Assembly (NCBI GenBank): GCA_030433335.1
Contig: JAUILL010000003.1
Coordinates: 62,001 to 126,000, forward strand
Length of the DNA: 64,000 nucleotides
Source of the DNA: Alphaproteobacteria bacterium
GTDB lineage: Bacteria > Pseudomonadota > Alphaproteobacteria > Rhodobacterales > Rhodobacteraceae
Direction: 5' to 3'
Below the pieces are notes generated by a model, which was not told the origin of the DNA, searched no databases, and saw only the letters and a program-made list of their open reading frames with translations. Every line of letters begins with the position of its first letter. Within the stretch, counting starts at the first letter, position 1. Of the stretch, positions 49,658-58,525 are shown piece by piece. The translations under genes were made by a program, and so were the position numbers.

Positions 49658-50927
49658 AGCAGAGGTCGCGGCGTTGCCGTGGCTGTTCGAGTTCTGGGCT
49701 TTGCCACACCAGTTGCCGCCTTCGGGGGATTGGCGCAGCTGGGTGATTATGGGTGGGCGCGGCGCGGGGAAAACCCGCGCCGGTGCCGAATGGGTGCGCG
49801 CGCGGGTCGAGGGCAGTAGGCCCCATGATCCGGGCGCGTGTTCCCGCATCGCGCTGGTCGGAGAGACCTTTGATCAGGTACGCGAGGTGATGATTTTCGG
49901 AGAGAGCGGGATTTTGGCCTGCTCCCCGCCGGACAGACGGCCCGAATGGAGTGCGACGCGGCGGCGGTTGACTTGGCCCAATGGGGCCGAGGCGGCGGCC
50001 TTTTCCGCGCATGATTTCGAAGGGCTGAGGGGGCCGCAGTTCGATGGCGCTTGGGTCGATGAATTGGCCAAGTGGAAGAACGGGCAGGAGGCTTGGGACA
50101 TGTTGCAGTTTGCGCTGCGGCTTGGGGATGATCCGCGGGTTTGTGTGACGACGACGCCGCGGAATGTGGGGGTGCTGAAGGATTTGCTGAAGGCGCCATC
50201 GACGGTGGTGACCCATGCGCGGACGCAGGACAATTCGGCTTATCTGGCGGGATCGTTCCTGGCCGAGGTCGAGGCGCGCTATGCGGGGACGCGGCTGGGG
50301 CGGCAAGAATTGGATGGCGTGCTGCTGGAGGAGGCCGAAGGGGCGCTCTGGCGGGCGGCTGATCTGGAGCGGGCGCGGGTGGACCGGGTGCCCGAGTGTG
50401 ATCGCGTTGTGGTGGCGGTGGACCCGCCTGTGACGGGGCATGCGGGGTCGGACACCTGCGGGATCGTTGTAGTGGGGGCTGTGTTGCAAGGGCCACCGCA
50501 GTCTTGGCGGGCCTATGTGCTGGAGGATGCGTCGGTGTCTGCTGCCAGTCCCATGGCTTGGGCGCAGGCGGCGGTGGCGGCGATGCGTCGGCACAGCGCT
50601 GATCGCATTGTGGCCGAGGTCAATCAGGGCGGGGATCTGGTCGAGACGGTTTTGCGGCAGGTGGACCCTTTGGTGGCCTATCGCAAGGTTCATGCCTCGC
50701 GCGGGAAGGTTGCTCGGGCTGAACCAGTGGCCGCGCTCTATGAACAGGGACGCGTGCGCCATGTGCGCGGGCTGGCCGAACTGGAGGATCAGATGTGCCG
50801 CATGGGCCCGCGCGGGTTCGAGGGTAAGGGCAGTCCCGATCGCGTGGATGCCCTTGTTTGGGGGGTGACCGATCTGCTGATTCAGGCGGCGGCGGGGTAC
50901 CGGCACCCTCAGGTACGCAGCCTCTAG
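49527..50927 (+). CDS. GTA g2, large terminase
   Basis: 466 residues. Walker A is GGRGAGKTRAG with Lys82; Walker B is FDGAWVDEL with Asp178 and Glu179. The nuclease domain opens with VVAVDPPVTG. The motor pumps host DNA into the capsid and cuts it without site preference in GTAs. GGAGG lies about 10 nt before the ATG; an in-frame ATG 21 nt upstream is less likely. It overlaps g1 by 131 nt. Confidence 0.93.
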   Translation: MNELDRHGAGPSLTSEPHALRSGAAWLASAPLEVQEQFLDGLSEAEVAALPWLFEFWALPHQLPPSGDWRSWVIMGGRGAGKTRAGAEWVRARVEGSRPHDPGACSRIALVGETFDQVREVMIFGESGILACSPPDRRPEWSATRRRLTWPNGAEAAAFSAHDFEGLRGPQFDGAWVDELAKWKNGQEAWDMLQFALRLGDDPRVCVTTTPRNVGVLKDLLKAPSTVVTHARTQDNSAYLAGSFLAEVEARYAGTRLGRQELDGVLLEEAEGALWRAADLERARVDRVPECDRVVVAVDPPVTGHAGSDTCGIVVVGAVLQGPPQSWRAYVLEDASVSAASPMAWAQAAVAAMRRHSADRIVAEVNQGGDLVETVLRQVDPLVAYRKVHASRGKVARAEPVAALYEQGRVRHVRGLAELEDQMCRMGPRGFEGKGSPDRVDALVWGVTDLLIQAAAGYRHPQVRSL

Positions 50928-51029
50928 GGGGCAGCGCACGGTGGTCCCAGCGGGTGTTAATCTTTGCGGCGGATAAGTGTCACACAGACGGCGCGGGATG
51001 GTCCCTCGCCAGAACGGAACGGAGGGACA

Positions 51030-52217
51030 ATGGCGGTTTTCGATCTCTTCCGGGGTCGGGCAGAGCCCCAGCCCGTGCCAGAGACCAAGGCCAGCGCGGC
51101 CGGTCCGGTGGTGCACTGGTCGGGGGGCGGACGGATTGCCTGGACCCCGCGGGATACGGTTTCGCTGACCCGTGCAGGGTTTGTCGGCAATCCGGTGGGC
51201 TTTCGCGCGGTCAAGGTGATCGCCGAGGCGGCGGCCTCTTTGCCGCTGATCCTGCAGGATAGCGCGGCGCGGTATTCGGAGCATCCTTGGCTGGCGCTCT
51301 TGAATCGGCCCAACGGGGCGCAGGGGCGGTCCGAGTTTCTGGAGACCCTGTATGGCCAGATGCTGCTGTCGGGGAACGGGTACATCGAGGCGGTCGGTGC
51401 CGAGGGCGTGCCGGAGGAGCTGCATGTGCTGCGCTCTGACCGGATGCATGTAGTGCCGGGGGCGGATGGTTGGCCGGTGGCCTATGACTATGTGGTCGGG
51501 GCGAAAAAGCACCGGTTCGATATGGTCGGAGGTCAGCCCGTTTGCCATATCCGCAGCTTTCACCCGCAGGACGACCATTACGGTCTGTCGCCCCTAGAGG
51601 CGTCGGGGACCGCGATTGACGTCCACAATTCGGCGGCGCGTTGGTCCAAGGCGTTGTTGGATAACGCGGCGCGGCCTTCGGGGGCGATTGTGTATTCCGG
51701 GGCCGAGGGGCAAGGCACCATGAGCGCGGATCAGTATGATCGCCTTGTGGCCGAGATGGAGGCCCACCACACCGGTGCCCGCAATGCGGGTCGTCCGATG
51801 CTGCTGGAGGGCGGTCTGGACTGGAAGCCGATGGGGTTCAGCCCCAGCGATATGGAGTTCCAGAAGACCAAAGAGGCTGCGGCGCGGGACATCGCCATTG
51901 CCTTTGGCGTGCCGCCGATGCTGCTGGGGATCCCCGGGGACGCGACCTATGCCAACTACCAAGAGGCGCATCGGGCGTTCTATCGCCTGACGGTGCTGCC
52001 TTTGGCGGGCAAGGTGCTGGGGGCGTTGTCGAACTGGCTGTCGATGCTGTCGGGCGAAGCGTTGGGTTTGGGGCCGGATATGGACCAGATCCCTGCCTTG
52101 GCCGAGGAACGCGAGGCCCGGTGGCGCCGTGTGGCCAATGCTGGTTTCCTGACCGATGCGGAAAAGCGAGTGGCGCTGGGGTTCCCCGCCATGCCCGAGG
52201 AGAGTGCAGATGCTTGA
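51030..52217 (+). CDS. GTA g3, portal protein
   Basis: 395 residues, HK97 portal family. Typical motifs are FVGNPVGFRAVKVIAEAAAS, PWLALLNRPN and the C-terminal core IAFGVPPMLLGIPGDATYAN. The dodecameric portal is the channel for DNA at one capsid vertex. GGAGGG lies 3-4 nt before the ATG. A 102-bp gap separates it from terL. Its end overlaps the protease gene by 8 bp. Confidence 0.94.
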   Translation: MAVFDLFRGRAEPQPVPETKASAAGPVVHWSGGGRIAWTPRDTVSLTRAGFVGNPVGFRAVKVIAEAAASLPLILQDSAARYSEHPWLALLNRPNGAQGRSEFLETLYGQMLLSGNGYIEAVGAEGVPEELHVLRSDRMHVVPGADGWPVAYDYVVGAKKHRFDMVGGQPVCHIRSFHPQDDHYGLSPLEASGTAIDVHNSAARWSKALLDNAARPSGAIVYSGAEGQGTMSADQYDRLVAEMEAHHTGARNAGRPMLLEGGLDWKPMGFSPSDMEFQKTKEAAARDIAIAFGVPPMLLGIPGDATYANYQEAHRAFYRLTVLPLAGKVLGALSNWLSMLSGEALGLGPDMDQIPALAEEREARWRRVANAGFLTDAEKRVALGFPAMPEESADA

Positions 52218-52734
52218 ACGTAAATTCCATCGCCCCGAGGCCGGTTTGCGCACCGACGGGGCAGAGATCAGCGGCTATGCCTCGGTCTTTGGTTTGGTGG
52301 ATCGCGGCGGCGATGTGGTGGCCAAGGGCGCTTATGCGGCCTGTCTGGCGCGGCTGAAGGCCAAGGGCGGCAGCGTCCGGATGCTGTGGCAGCACGATCC
52401 CAAGCAGCCCATCGGCGTATGGGATGAATTGCGCGAGGACGACCATGGCCTCTGGGTCAAGGGCCGCCTGCTGGAAAGCGTCGATAAGGGGCGCGAGGCT
52501 GCGGCCCTGGTCAAGGCGGGTGCGCTGGACGGGCTGTCGATTGGCTATCGCACCGTGCGTGCGGCCAAGGACGGCAAGGGGCGCCGCATCCTGCACGAAG
52601 TCGATTTGTGGGAGGTGTCCTTGGTGACCTTTCCCATGCTGCCTGACGCGACCGTTCAGGCCAAATCCCACGATCCCGCGGGGGCCTTTGTTCAGGCGCT
52701 GCGGCGGGCCGGTCAGGTGCTGACCCAAGCGTAA
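52210..52734 (+). CDS. GTA g4, prohead protease
   Basis: 174 residues, HK97-type (peptidase U35 family). Motifs are GYASVFGLVDRGGDVVAKGA, the catalytic-His loop MLWQHDPKQPIGVW and LDGLSIGYRT, whose Ser is the likely nucleophile. It matures the capsid by trimming the N-terminal delta region. It starts within the portal stop region, leaving no room for the g3.5 found in R. capsulatus. Confidence 0.93.
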   Translation: MLERKFHRPEAGLRTDGAEISGYASVFGLVDRGGDVVAKGAYAACLARLKAKGGSVRMLWQHDPKQPIGVWDELREDDHGLWVKGRLLESVDKGREAAALVKAGALDGLSIGYRTVRAAKDGKGRRILHEVDLWEVSLVTFPMLPDATVQAKSHDPAGAFVQALRRAGQVLTQA

Positions 52735-52756
52735 CATCATTCAAGGAGAGACCCGG

Positions 52757-53938
52757 ATGGATCTGACCGAGGCCATGCCACGGACCGGAGAAGCTGTGCC
52801 CAACGCGGACGAAATGCACAGCGCAATCAATGACTTCTTGGGCGCGATTGAAGCGTTCAAGGCCGATGTGAATTCCAAATTTCAAAAGCAGGAAGAGAGA
52901 CTGACCATGCTTGACCGTAAATCCCTGACCGCAAAACGTCCCGCTCTGTCGATGGCCTATGATGTCGAAGCACCGCACAAGAAGGCCTTTGACGCCTATC
53001 TGCGCAGCGGCGACGACGAGGGCCTGCGCGGTCTGGATATCGAGGCCAAGGGTATGTCCACCGCAGTGGCGGCCGATGGCGGCTATCTGGTGGACCCCCA
53101 GACCAGCCAGCGCATTTCGGGCGTTCTGTCGAGCACCGCGTCGATCCGTGCGGTTGCCAATGTGGTGAGCGTCGAGGCGACCAGCTACGACGTGCTGATC
53201 GACCGCGCCGAACTGGGCCACGGTTGGGCGAACGAAACTTCGACCATGACCGAGACCGCGTCGCCCCAGATCGACCGCATCACCATCCCGCTGCATGAGC
53301 TGTCGGCGCTGCCCAAGGCGTCGCAGCGGCTGCTGGATGACAGTGCGTTCGACATCGAAGGTTGGCTGGCGGGCCGTATCGCCGACAAGTTCGCCCGCGC
53401 CGAGGCGGCGGCATTCGTGAACGGTGATGGCGTGGACAAGCCCAAGGGCTTCTTGACCCATACCCGCGTGAACAACGAAATCTGGACTTGGGGCAATCTG
53501 GGCTATGTGCTGACCGGTGCGGACGCGGCCTTTGGCGGGGCGGAGTGCCTGATTGATCTAGTATACGCGCTGGGTGCCCAGTACCGCGCCCGTGCGCAGT
53601 TCGTGATGAACTCGAAAACCGCAGGTCAGGTGCGCAAGCTCAAGGACAACGATGGCCGCTTCCTGTGGTCGGACGGTCTGGCGGCAGGCGAGCCCGCGCG
53701 TTTGCTGGGCTATCCCGTCCTGATCGCCGAAGACATGCCCGATATCACCAGCGGTTCGTGCGCAATCGCCTTTGGCGATTTCCAGTCGGGCTACACTGTG
53801 GCCGAGCGCCCCGATCTGCGCGTGCTGCGTGATCCCTTCAGCGCGAAGCCCCACGTCCTGTTCTATGCGACCAAGCGCGTCGGCGGGGATGTCAGCGACT
53901 TTGCCGCAATCAAACTTCTGAAGTTCGCCGCGTCCTGA
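52757..53938 (+). CDS. GTA g5, major capsid protein
   Basis: 393 residues, HK97 fold. The N-terminal delta domain with a coiled region (about residues 1-110) would be removed by g4. The mature core includes DGGYLVDPQTSQRI, LPKASQRLLDD, AAAFVNGDGVDKPKGFL and GDFQSGYTV. It builds the shell of the particle. AAGGAGAG precedes the ATG. Codon use looks like that of a highly expressed gene. Confidence 0.95.
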   Translation: MDLTEAMPRTGEAVPNADEMHSAINDFLGAIEAFKADVNSKFQKQEERLTMLDRKSLTAKRPALSMAYDVEAPHKKAFDAYLRSGDDEGLRGLDIEAKGMSTAVAADGGYLVDPQTSQRISGVLSSTASIRAVANVVSVEATSYDVLIDRAELGHGWANETSTMTETASPQIDRITIPLHELSALPKASQRLLDDSAFDIEGWLAGRIADKFARAEAAAFVNGDGVDKPKGFLTHTRVNNEIWTWGNLGYVLTGADAAFGGAECLIDLVYALGAQYRARAQFVMNSKTAGQVRKLKDNDGRFLWSDGLAAGEPARLLGYPVLIAEDMPDITSGSCAIAFGDFQSGYTVAERPDLRVLRDPFSAKPHVLFYATKRVGGDVSDFAAIKLLKFAAS

Positions 53939-54062
53939 TGACGTGACGAGGTCGCCCCGCCCATCGGGGCGATCGGTTCCCGTGTTGCCGCTGTCTGGCC
54001 AAATCCTCCGCACGAGGGTGGCAGCGCGGGCTCCATTTGAAGGTTTGATTTCGGAGAGTGAC

Positions 54063-54662
54063 ATGATCCTGAGCGAAGAAACAAAAGTGCCTCTGGCTGC
54101 TCTACCGGTGCAGGCATTCAAGGCGCATCTGCATCTGGGTACCGGTTTTGCTGAAAGTGCTGTCCAGGACGCGGTGCTCGAAGGCTATTTGCGTGCGGCG
54201 CTCGCTGCCATTGAGGGGCGGACTGGTAAAGCACTCATCTCCCGAGAATTTTCGTACCGTGTATTCACTTGGCGCGATGTCGAGGGCCAGACCCTGCCTC
54301 TCGCTCCAGTCGGTCAGATTCTGGAAATGAGCCTGATTGATGTGGACGACGAGCTGACAATCGTGCCTGCGGAGCGGTATCGCCTTTGCGCTGACGATCA
54401 GCGTCCGCGCGTTGTGCCCCGGGGTTCGCAATTGCCGACCATTCCGACGGGCGGCTACGCGGAGATTTTCTTTACAGCCGGCTACGCCGAGACGTGGGAA
54501 GAGCTGCCCTCTGATCTGGCTCAGGCTGTCATGATGCTGGCCAGCTACTACTACGAATACCGCGATCAGAGCGCCGGTGGGATGGACGTGTTTCCCTTTG
54601 GCGTCAACGGTTTGATCGAGCGCTTCAGGACTGTTCGGAGCTTCGGGAGGATTGGCGCATGA
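54063..54662 (+). CDS. GTA g6, head-tail connector
   Basis: 199 residues, phiE125 gp8/HK97 gp6-like: AFKAHLHLGTGFAES, GYLRAALAAIEGRTGKALIS and ITVP-like strand pairs, with a C-terminal AVMMLASYYYEYRDQ helix. It forms the ring below the portal. The ATG at 54063 has GGAGAG upstream; the longer frame lacks support. It overlaps g7 by 4 bp. Confidence 0.88.
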   Translation: MILSEETKVPLAALPVQAFKAHLHLGTGFAESAVQDAVLEGYLRAALAAIEGRTGKALISREFSYRVFTWRDVEGQTLPLAPVGQILEMSLIDVDDELTIVPAERYRLCADDQRPRVVPRGSQLPTIPTGGYAEIFFTAGYAETWEELPSDLAQAVMMLASYYYEYRDQSAGGMDVFPFGVNGLIERFRTVRSFGRIGA

Positions 54663-54997
54663 AGCCTGTTCGACTGAACCAGCCGCTGGTTTTGGAAGCG
54701 CGGACCACCACGCCGGACGGTGCTGGCGGAATGCAGTCTGGCTGGCAGAGCCTGGGGACCCTCTGGGCAGAGGTGCAAGGCGGTGCCGGCAGACTGACTG
54801 GCGGGGCGGCGCAGGTGGTTTCCGAAACCGCCTATCGCATCGTGGTGCGCGCCGCCCCGATGGGGGACGCAGCAAGGCCTCTCCCAGGCCAGAGGTTCCG
54901 GACGGAGTCGCGAGTGTGGGGCATCGAGGCGGTCAGAGAGCATGATCACGCGGGTCGCTATCTGGTCTGCTTTGCCAAAGAGGAGGTCGCGATATGA
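54659..54997 (+). CDS. GTA g7, head closure protein
   Basis: 112 residues, SPP1 gp16-like stopper family. It begins MKPVRLNQPLVLEARTTTPD and continues with GGMQSGWQSLGTLWAEVQGG, then a C-terminal VWGIEAVREHD. It would seal the head after packaging. ATGA overlaps link it to g6 and g8. Confidence 0.87.
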   Translation: MKPVRLNQPLVLEARTTTPDGAGGMQSGWQSLGTLWAEVQGGAGRLTGGAAQVVSETAYRIVVRAAPMGDAARPLPGQRFRTESRVWGIEAVREHDHAGRYLVCFAKEEVAI

Positions 54998-55398
54998 GCT
55001 ATGCTTTGGCGGCAACTTTACAAACAGCGCTCTTTGAGCAGCTTTCCAGCGATGCGGCAGTTTCTGCTCTGATCGGCGAGGCTGTGTACGACGCGACGCC
55101 TTCTGGAACTTTGCCCGAGACCTACGTGCTGATCGGCAACGAAGATGTGCGCGATGCCTCTGACCGAGAGACGTCCGCAGCGCTTCATGATTTCACGCTC
55201 TCGGTGGTTTCGACCGCACAGGGGTTTCTGGACGCCAAGAAGGTCGCGGCAGCGATCGGGAAGTCTTTGGACCTGACGCCTCTGCCGCTCTCCGAGGGGC
55301 GTGTGGTCTGGCTCCAGTTCCAAAAAGCAAGGGCGCGGCGCCAGAGCGCTTATCGCCAGATCGACCTGCGCTATCGGGCGCATGTCTCGCAGAATTGA
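54994..55398 (+). CDS. GTA g8, tail terminator-like protein (DUF3168)
   Basis: 134 residues. DUF3168 features: LQTALFEQLSSDAAVSALIG, YDATPSGTLPETYVLIGNED and FTLSVVSTAQGFLDAKKVAA. It likely forms the ring that ends tail growth and joins head to tail. It overlaps g7 by 4 bp. Confidence 0.88.
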   Translation: MSYALAATLQTALFEQLSSDAAVSALIGEAVYDATPSGTLPETYVLIGNEDVRDASDRETSAALHDFTLSVVSTAQGFLDAKKVAAAIGKSLDLTPLPLSEGRVVWLQFQKARARRQSAYRQIDLRYRAHVSQN

Positions 55399-55422
55399 CA
55401 TCTATCAGACAAGAGGTGACCC

Positions 55423-55836
55423 ATGGTGGCTCAGGCAGGCAAGGATCTGTTGATCAAGATTGACCGTACAGGTGACGGCGTATTCGAAACTCTGGCCGGT
55501 CTGCGCGCGACCCGTCTGTCGTTCAATGCCGAAACGGTTGATGTGACCAGTTTGAATAGTGAGGGCGGTTGGCGCGAATTGCTGTCTGGCGCGGGTGTGA
55601 AATCGGCGTCGGTTTCGGGGTCCGGTGTTTTCAAGGATACCGCCGAAGATGCTCGTGCGCGACAGATTTTCTTTGATGGCCAAACCCCTGATTTTCAGGT
55701 GATCATTCCCGACTTCGGCGTCGTTCAGGGTGCGTTTCAGATTTCTTCAATCGAATATGCAGGAACCTACGACGGCGAAGCGACCTACGAGCTCTCACTC
55801 GCGTCTGCTGGTGCGATCGAATTTACGGCGCTGTGA
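55423..55836 (+). CDS. GTA g9, major tail (tube) protein, TP901-1 family
   Basis: 137 residues. Features are AQAGKDLLIKIDRTGDGVFE, TVDVTSLNSEGGWRELLSGA and YDGEATYELSLASAGAIEF. It polymerises into the tail tube. An AGAGGTGAC site precedes the ATG. Its stop overlaps the g10 start. Confidence 0.9.
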   Translation: MVAQAGKDLLIKIDRTGDGVFETLAGLRATRLSFNAETVDVTSLNSEGGWRELLSGAGVKSASVSGSGVFKDTAEDARARQIFFDGQTPDFQVIIPDFGVVQGAFQISSIEYAGTYDGEATYELSLASAGAIEFTAL

Positions 55837-56159
55837 TGGAGAACCCTTGGGCTGCCGAGGTAAGTCTTGGCGTGAATGGCGAAGAAAAGACGCTCAGGTT
55901 GACCCTGGGTGTCTTGGCTGAACTCGAAGCGGAGCTGGGGGCAGAGAGTCTGGTTGATCTGATTTCCCGCTTCGAAGGCGGATCGTACCGCGCAAATGAT
56001 CTGCTCGGCCTGATCACGGCCGGATTGCGCGGTGGGGGCTGGGAGATCGGTCGGGCCGAAATCGCAAATGCGCGGTTCGATCTGGGCTTGGGCGATGCCG
56101 CGGCAAAAGCGGCCCGAGCCTTGGCTCTGTCCTTTGCTCCGCCAGATCAAGCCGGATGA
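55836..56159 (+). CDS. GTA g10, tail assembly protein
   Basis: 107 residues, family known only from GTAs and related phages. It shows RLTLGVLAELEAELGAESL and DLLGLITAGLRGGGWEIG. By position it should be the first tail chaperone. The ATG shares one base with the g9 stop; a GTG three bases earlier is an alternative. It overlaps g10.1 by 4 bp. Confidence 0.82.
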   Translation: MENPWAAEVSLGVNGEEKTLRLTLGVLAELEAELGAESLVDLISRFEGGSYRANDLLGLITAGLRGGGWEIGRAEIANARFDLGLGDAAAKAARALALSFAPPDQAG

Positions 56160-56368
56160 GCACATTGGATTTCGACGGTCTTCTCAGGGTTGCGCTGGGG
56201 GAGTTGAAACTTAAACCAGCGGATTTCTGGGCGCTAACCCCCTACGAATTCATGATCATGACCGGGCGGGCTGCATCTGCCCGCCCGATGATCCGTGCGC
56301 AGCTCGAAGCGTTGAGCCGCGCTTTCCCCGACACAGAGGAGAAGCAAGATGACAGAGGGCTTGAGTGA
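56156..56368 (+). CDS. GTA g10.1, small tail chaperone-like protein
   Basis: 70 residues, family typified by rcc01693 of R. capsulatus. The core is LKPADFWALTPYEFMIMTGR, resembling phage tail assembly chaperones that act with the tape measure protein. It overlaps g10 by 4 bp and g11 by 20 bp. Confidence 0.8.
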   Translation: MSTLDFDGLLRVALGELKLKPADFWALTPYEFMIMTGRAASARPMIRAQLEALSRAFPDTEEKQDDRGLE

Positions 56369-57005
56369 TCTCGAGGCGGATCTTGATCGGCTGGAAGCCA
56401 GTCTGGACGGCGCCGCGAGTTTGACCCGAGGGTTCGAGGCAGAGCTTGCCAGAATGCGCGAAGGACTGTCTGAAACCACGCTCGACATGCGCAAGATGGA
56501 GCGTGGCATGTCGAGCGGACTGCGCAAAGCGTTCGATGCCATTGCGCTTGATGGCAGCCGCCTGAGTACAGCTTTGTCCGGCTTGGGGCAGAACATGCTG
56601 CAGACAGCCTATGCGACAGCGGTAAAGCCGGTGACCGACACCGCCGGAGAGGCCCTTGCTGGAACTCTTGGCGCGCTCATGAGTGGCGTCATGCCTTTCG
56701 CAAAGGGCGGGGCCTTCACGCAAGGCCGTGTCATGCCATTCGCCAAGGGCGGCGTGGTTTCCGCTCCGACGACTTTCCCCATGAAGGGTGCGACGGGTCT
56801 CATGGGCGAAGCCGGGCCAGAGGCCATCATGCCTTTGACCCGTGGAGCAGACGGCTCTTTGGGTGTGCGCAGTCCCAGCGGAGCGAAGCCGGTTTCGGTC
56901 GTCATGAATATCACAACACCGGACGCAGAGAGCTTTCGCCGCAGCCAGAGCCAGATCACTGCCCGCCTGGGCCGAGCACTGGCTCAGGGCCAACGAAACC
57001 GTTAA
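56349..57005 (+). CDS. GTA g11, tape measure protein
   Basis: 218 residues, very short for this role. The N-terminus is helical (DLEADLDRLEASLDGAAS), and the C-terminus has the glycine-rich motif FAKGGAFTQGRVMPFAKGG and GLMGEAGPEAIMPLTRG, typical of tape measure ends. Tail length scales with this protein, so the tail should be short, as in RcGTA. GAGGAG lies upstream of the ATG. Confidence 0.87.
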   Translation: MTEGLSDLEADLDRLEASLDGAASLTRGFEAELARMREGLSETTLDMRKMERGMSSGLRKAFDAIALDGSRLSTALSGLGQNMLQTAYATAVKPVTDTAGEALAGTLGALMSGVMPFAKGGAFTQGRVMPFAKGGVVSAPTTFPMKGATGLMGEAGPEAIMPLTRGADGSLGVRSPSGAKPVSVVMNITTPDAESFRRSQSQITARLGRALAQGQRNR

Positions 57006-57020
57006 GTCGAGAGGGACCAG

Positions 57021-57653
57021 ATGTCTTTCCATGAAATCCGTTTCCCAACAGATTTGAGCTTTGGGTCACTCGGGGGCCCTGAACGCCGCACCGAGATCGT
57101 GACGCTTTCGAATGGACATGAGGAGCGCAATACGCCGTGGCAGCATTCCCGACGTCGCTACGATGCGGGACTTGGGGTCCGATCCCTTGAGGATCTGGAA
57201 GCGCTGATCGCATTTTTCGAAGCACGTTCTGGGCAGCTCCATGGCTTTCGCTGGAAAGACTGGAGCGATTATCGAACCGCTTCGGGTAGTGCGCCGATCA
57301 CACCTGAAGACCAACAGATCGCGACGGGCAATGGTGTCCAAACCAAGTTCCAACTCGCGAAGCGCTATCAATCCGGCGCACATGTTTATCTTCGTCCGAT
57401 TTCCAAGCCTGTGGCGGCCACCCTGCGCGTCGCAGTGGCTGGCAACGAGATGCACAAAGGGATCGACTGGGAACTTGATGACACCACCGGACAGCTCACC
57501 TTCAAAGCCGCGCCGGAGCCGGATGCACCGATTACCGCAGGCTTCGAATTTGACGTGCCTGTGCGTTTCGACACTGACAGCATCCAGATCGCGATGTCCC
57601 GTTTCAACGCAGGTGAAGTTCCTGATGTCCCGGTTGTGGAGGTCCGAGTATGA
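57021..57653 (+). CDS. GTA g12, distal tail protein (DUF2460)
   Basis: 210 residues, DUF2460/TIGR02217. Features are FPTDLSFGSLGGPERRTEIV, ALIAFFEARSGQLHGFRWKD and FQLAKRY. It forms the ring at the tail tip to which baseplate proteins attach. It overlaps g13 by 4 bp. Confidence 0.9.
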   Translation: MSFHEIRFPTDLSFGSLGGPERRTEIVTLSNGHEERNTPWQHSRRRYDAGLGVRSLEDLEALIAFFEARSGQLHGFRWKDWSDYRTASGSAPITPEDQQIATGNGVQTKFQLAKRYQSGAHVYLRPISKPVAATLRVAVAGNEMHKGIDWELDDTTGQLTFKAAPEPDAPITAGFEFDVPVRFDTDSIQIAMSRFNAGEVPDVPVVEVRV

Positions 57654-58525
57654 ACACATTGACCGAGCATCTGAAGACGGGGACAACCACAGTTTGCCGC
57701 GCTTGGCTGATCGAGCGAAAAGATGGGGTCGCGCTGGGGTTTACAGATCATGACTGCGTAGTTTCTTTCGATGGCAAGACGTTCTCGGCGTCTGGTGGCA
57801 TGACCGTTACTTCGCTTGAGGCACGAACTGGTTTGTCAGTCGACAATGGCGAAGCACTCGGTGTCTTGAGCGATGCTGGCATCCACGAGGACGATGTCAA
57901 AGGGGGCCTCTTCGATGATGCGGAGGTCACTTTCTGGCTGGTGAACTGGCAGGACACTCAAGAACGGGAAGTCACGTTTCGGGGAAAACTCGGCGATGTT
58001 CGGACTTCGGGCGGGCAATTCCACGCTGAACTGCGCGGTCTCACGGACCAACTGAATCAACCGCGGGGCCGTACCTATCAGAAAGGGTGCAGTGCGTTTC
58101 TTGGGGACGGTAATTGCCAAGTCGACCTAAATCAGGCTGCGTTCCGTTTGGAAGGTATCGTCGCGGAAGGCAGCACAAGCCGCGTTTTGCTCCTTGCGAC
58201 AGATGGTGCGCATGACAAGGGCTGGTTCACCCGTGGGCACCTTTCCGTCGATACCGGCGCGGCCGCTGGCCTGAGTGGTGAGATCAAGAATGACACACTC
58301 AGTTCCGGGCTGCGCAGAATCGAGTTGTGGAACCCGCTCGGTGTCGCTCCTGAAATCGGGGCAACCGTGAGCGCATATGCTGGGTGCGACAAACGCTTTG
58401 ATACCTGTAGGTATAAGTTTCTGAATACACGGAATTTCCGCGGTTTTCCCGATCTTCCCGGGGATGATTGGATGCTGCGCTACCCCAATAGTGCTGAACC
58501 CAAAGACGGAGGCAGCCGTCGATGA
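57650..58525 (+). CDS. GTA g13, baseplate hub protein (DUF2163)
   Basis: 291 residues, DUF2163/phage BR0599 family. Features are TVCRAWLIERKDGVALGFTD, RGRTYQKGCSAFLGDGNCQV and the Cys-rich end GCDKRFDTCRYKFLNTRNFRG. In the RcGTA particle the hub cysteines are thought to hold an iron-sulfur cluster; the cysteines are present here too. It overlaps g14 by 4 bp. Confidence 0.9.
   Translation: MNTLTEHLKTGTTTVCRAWLIERKDGVALGFTDHDCVVSFDGKTFSASGGMTVTSLEARTGLSVDNGEALGVLSDAGIHEDDVKGGLFDDAEVTFWLVNWQDTQEREVTFRGKLGDVRTSGGQFHAELRGLTDQLNQPRGRTYQKGCSAFLGDGNCQVDLNQAAFRLEGIVAEGSTSRVLLLATDGAHDKGWFTRGHLSVDTGAAAGLSGEIKNDTLSSGLRRIELWNPLGVAPEIGATVSAYAGCDKRFDTCRYKFLNTRNFRGFPDLPGDDWMLRYPNSAEPKDGGSRR

Noticed and set aside
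49326-51578. A 750-codon open frame on the minus strand opposite the GTA terminase and portal genes
   Set aside because: It is rich in Arg, Pro and His, lacks recognisable domains and lies opposite well-identified genes. Such frames arise by codon bias in GC-rich DNA.
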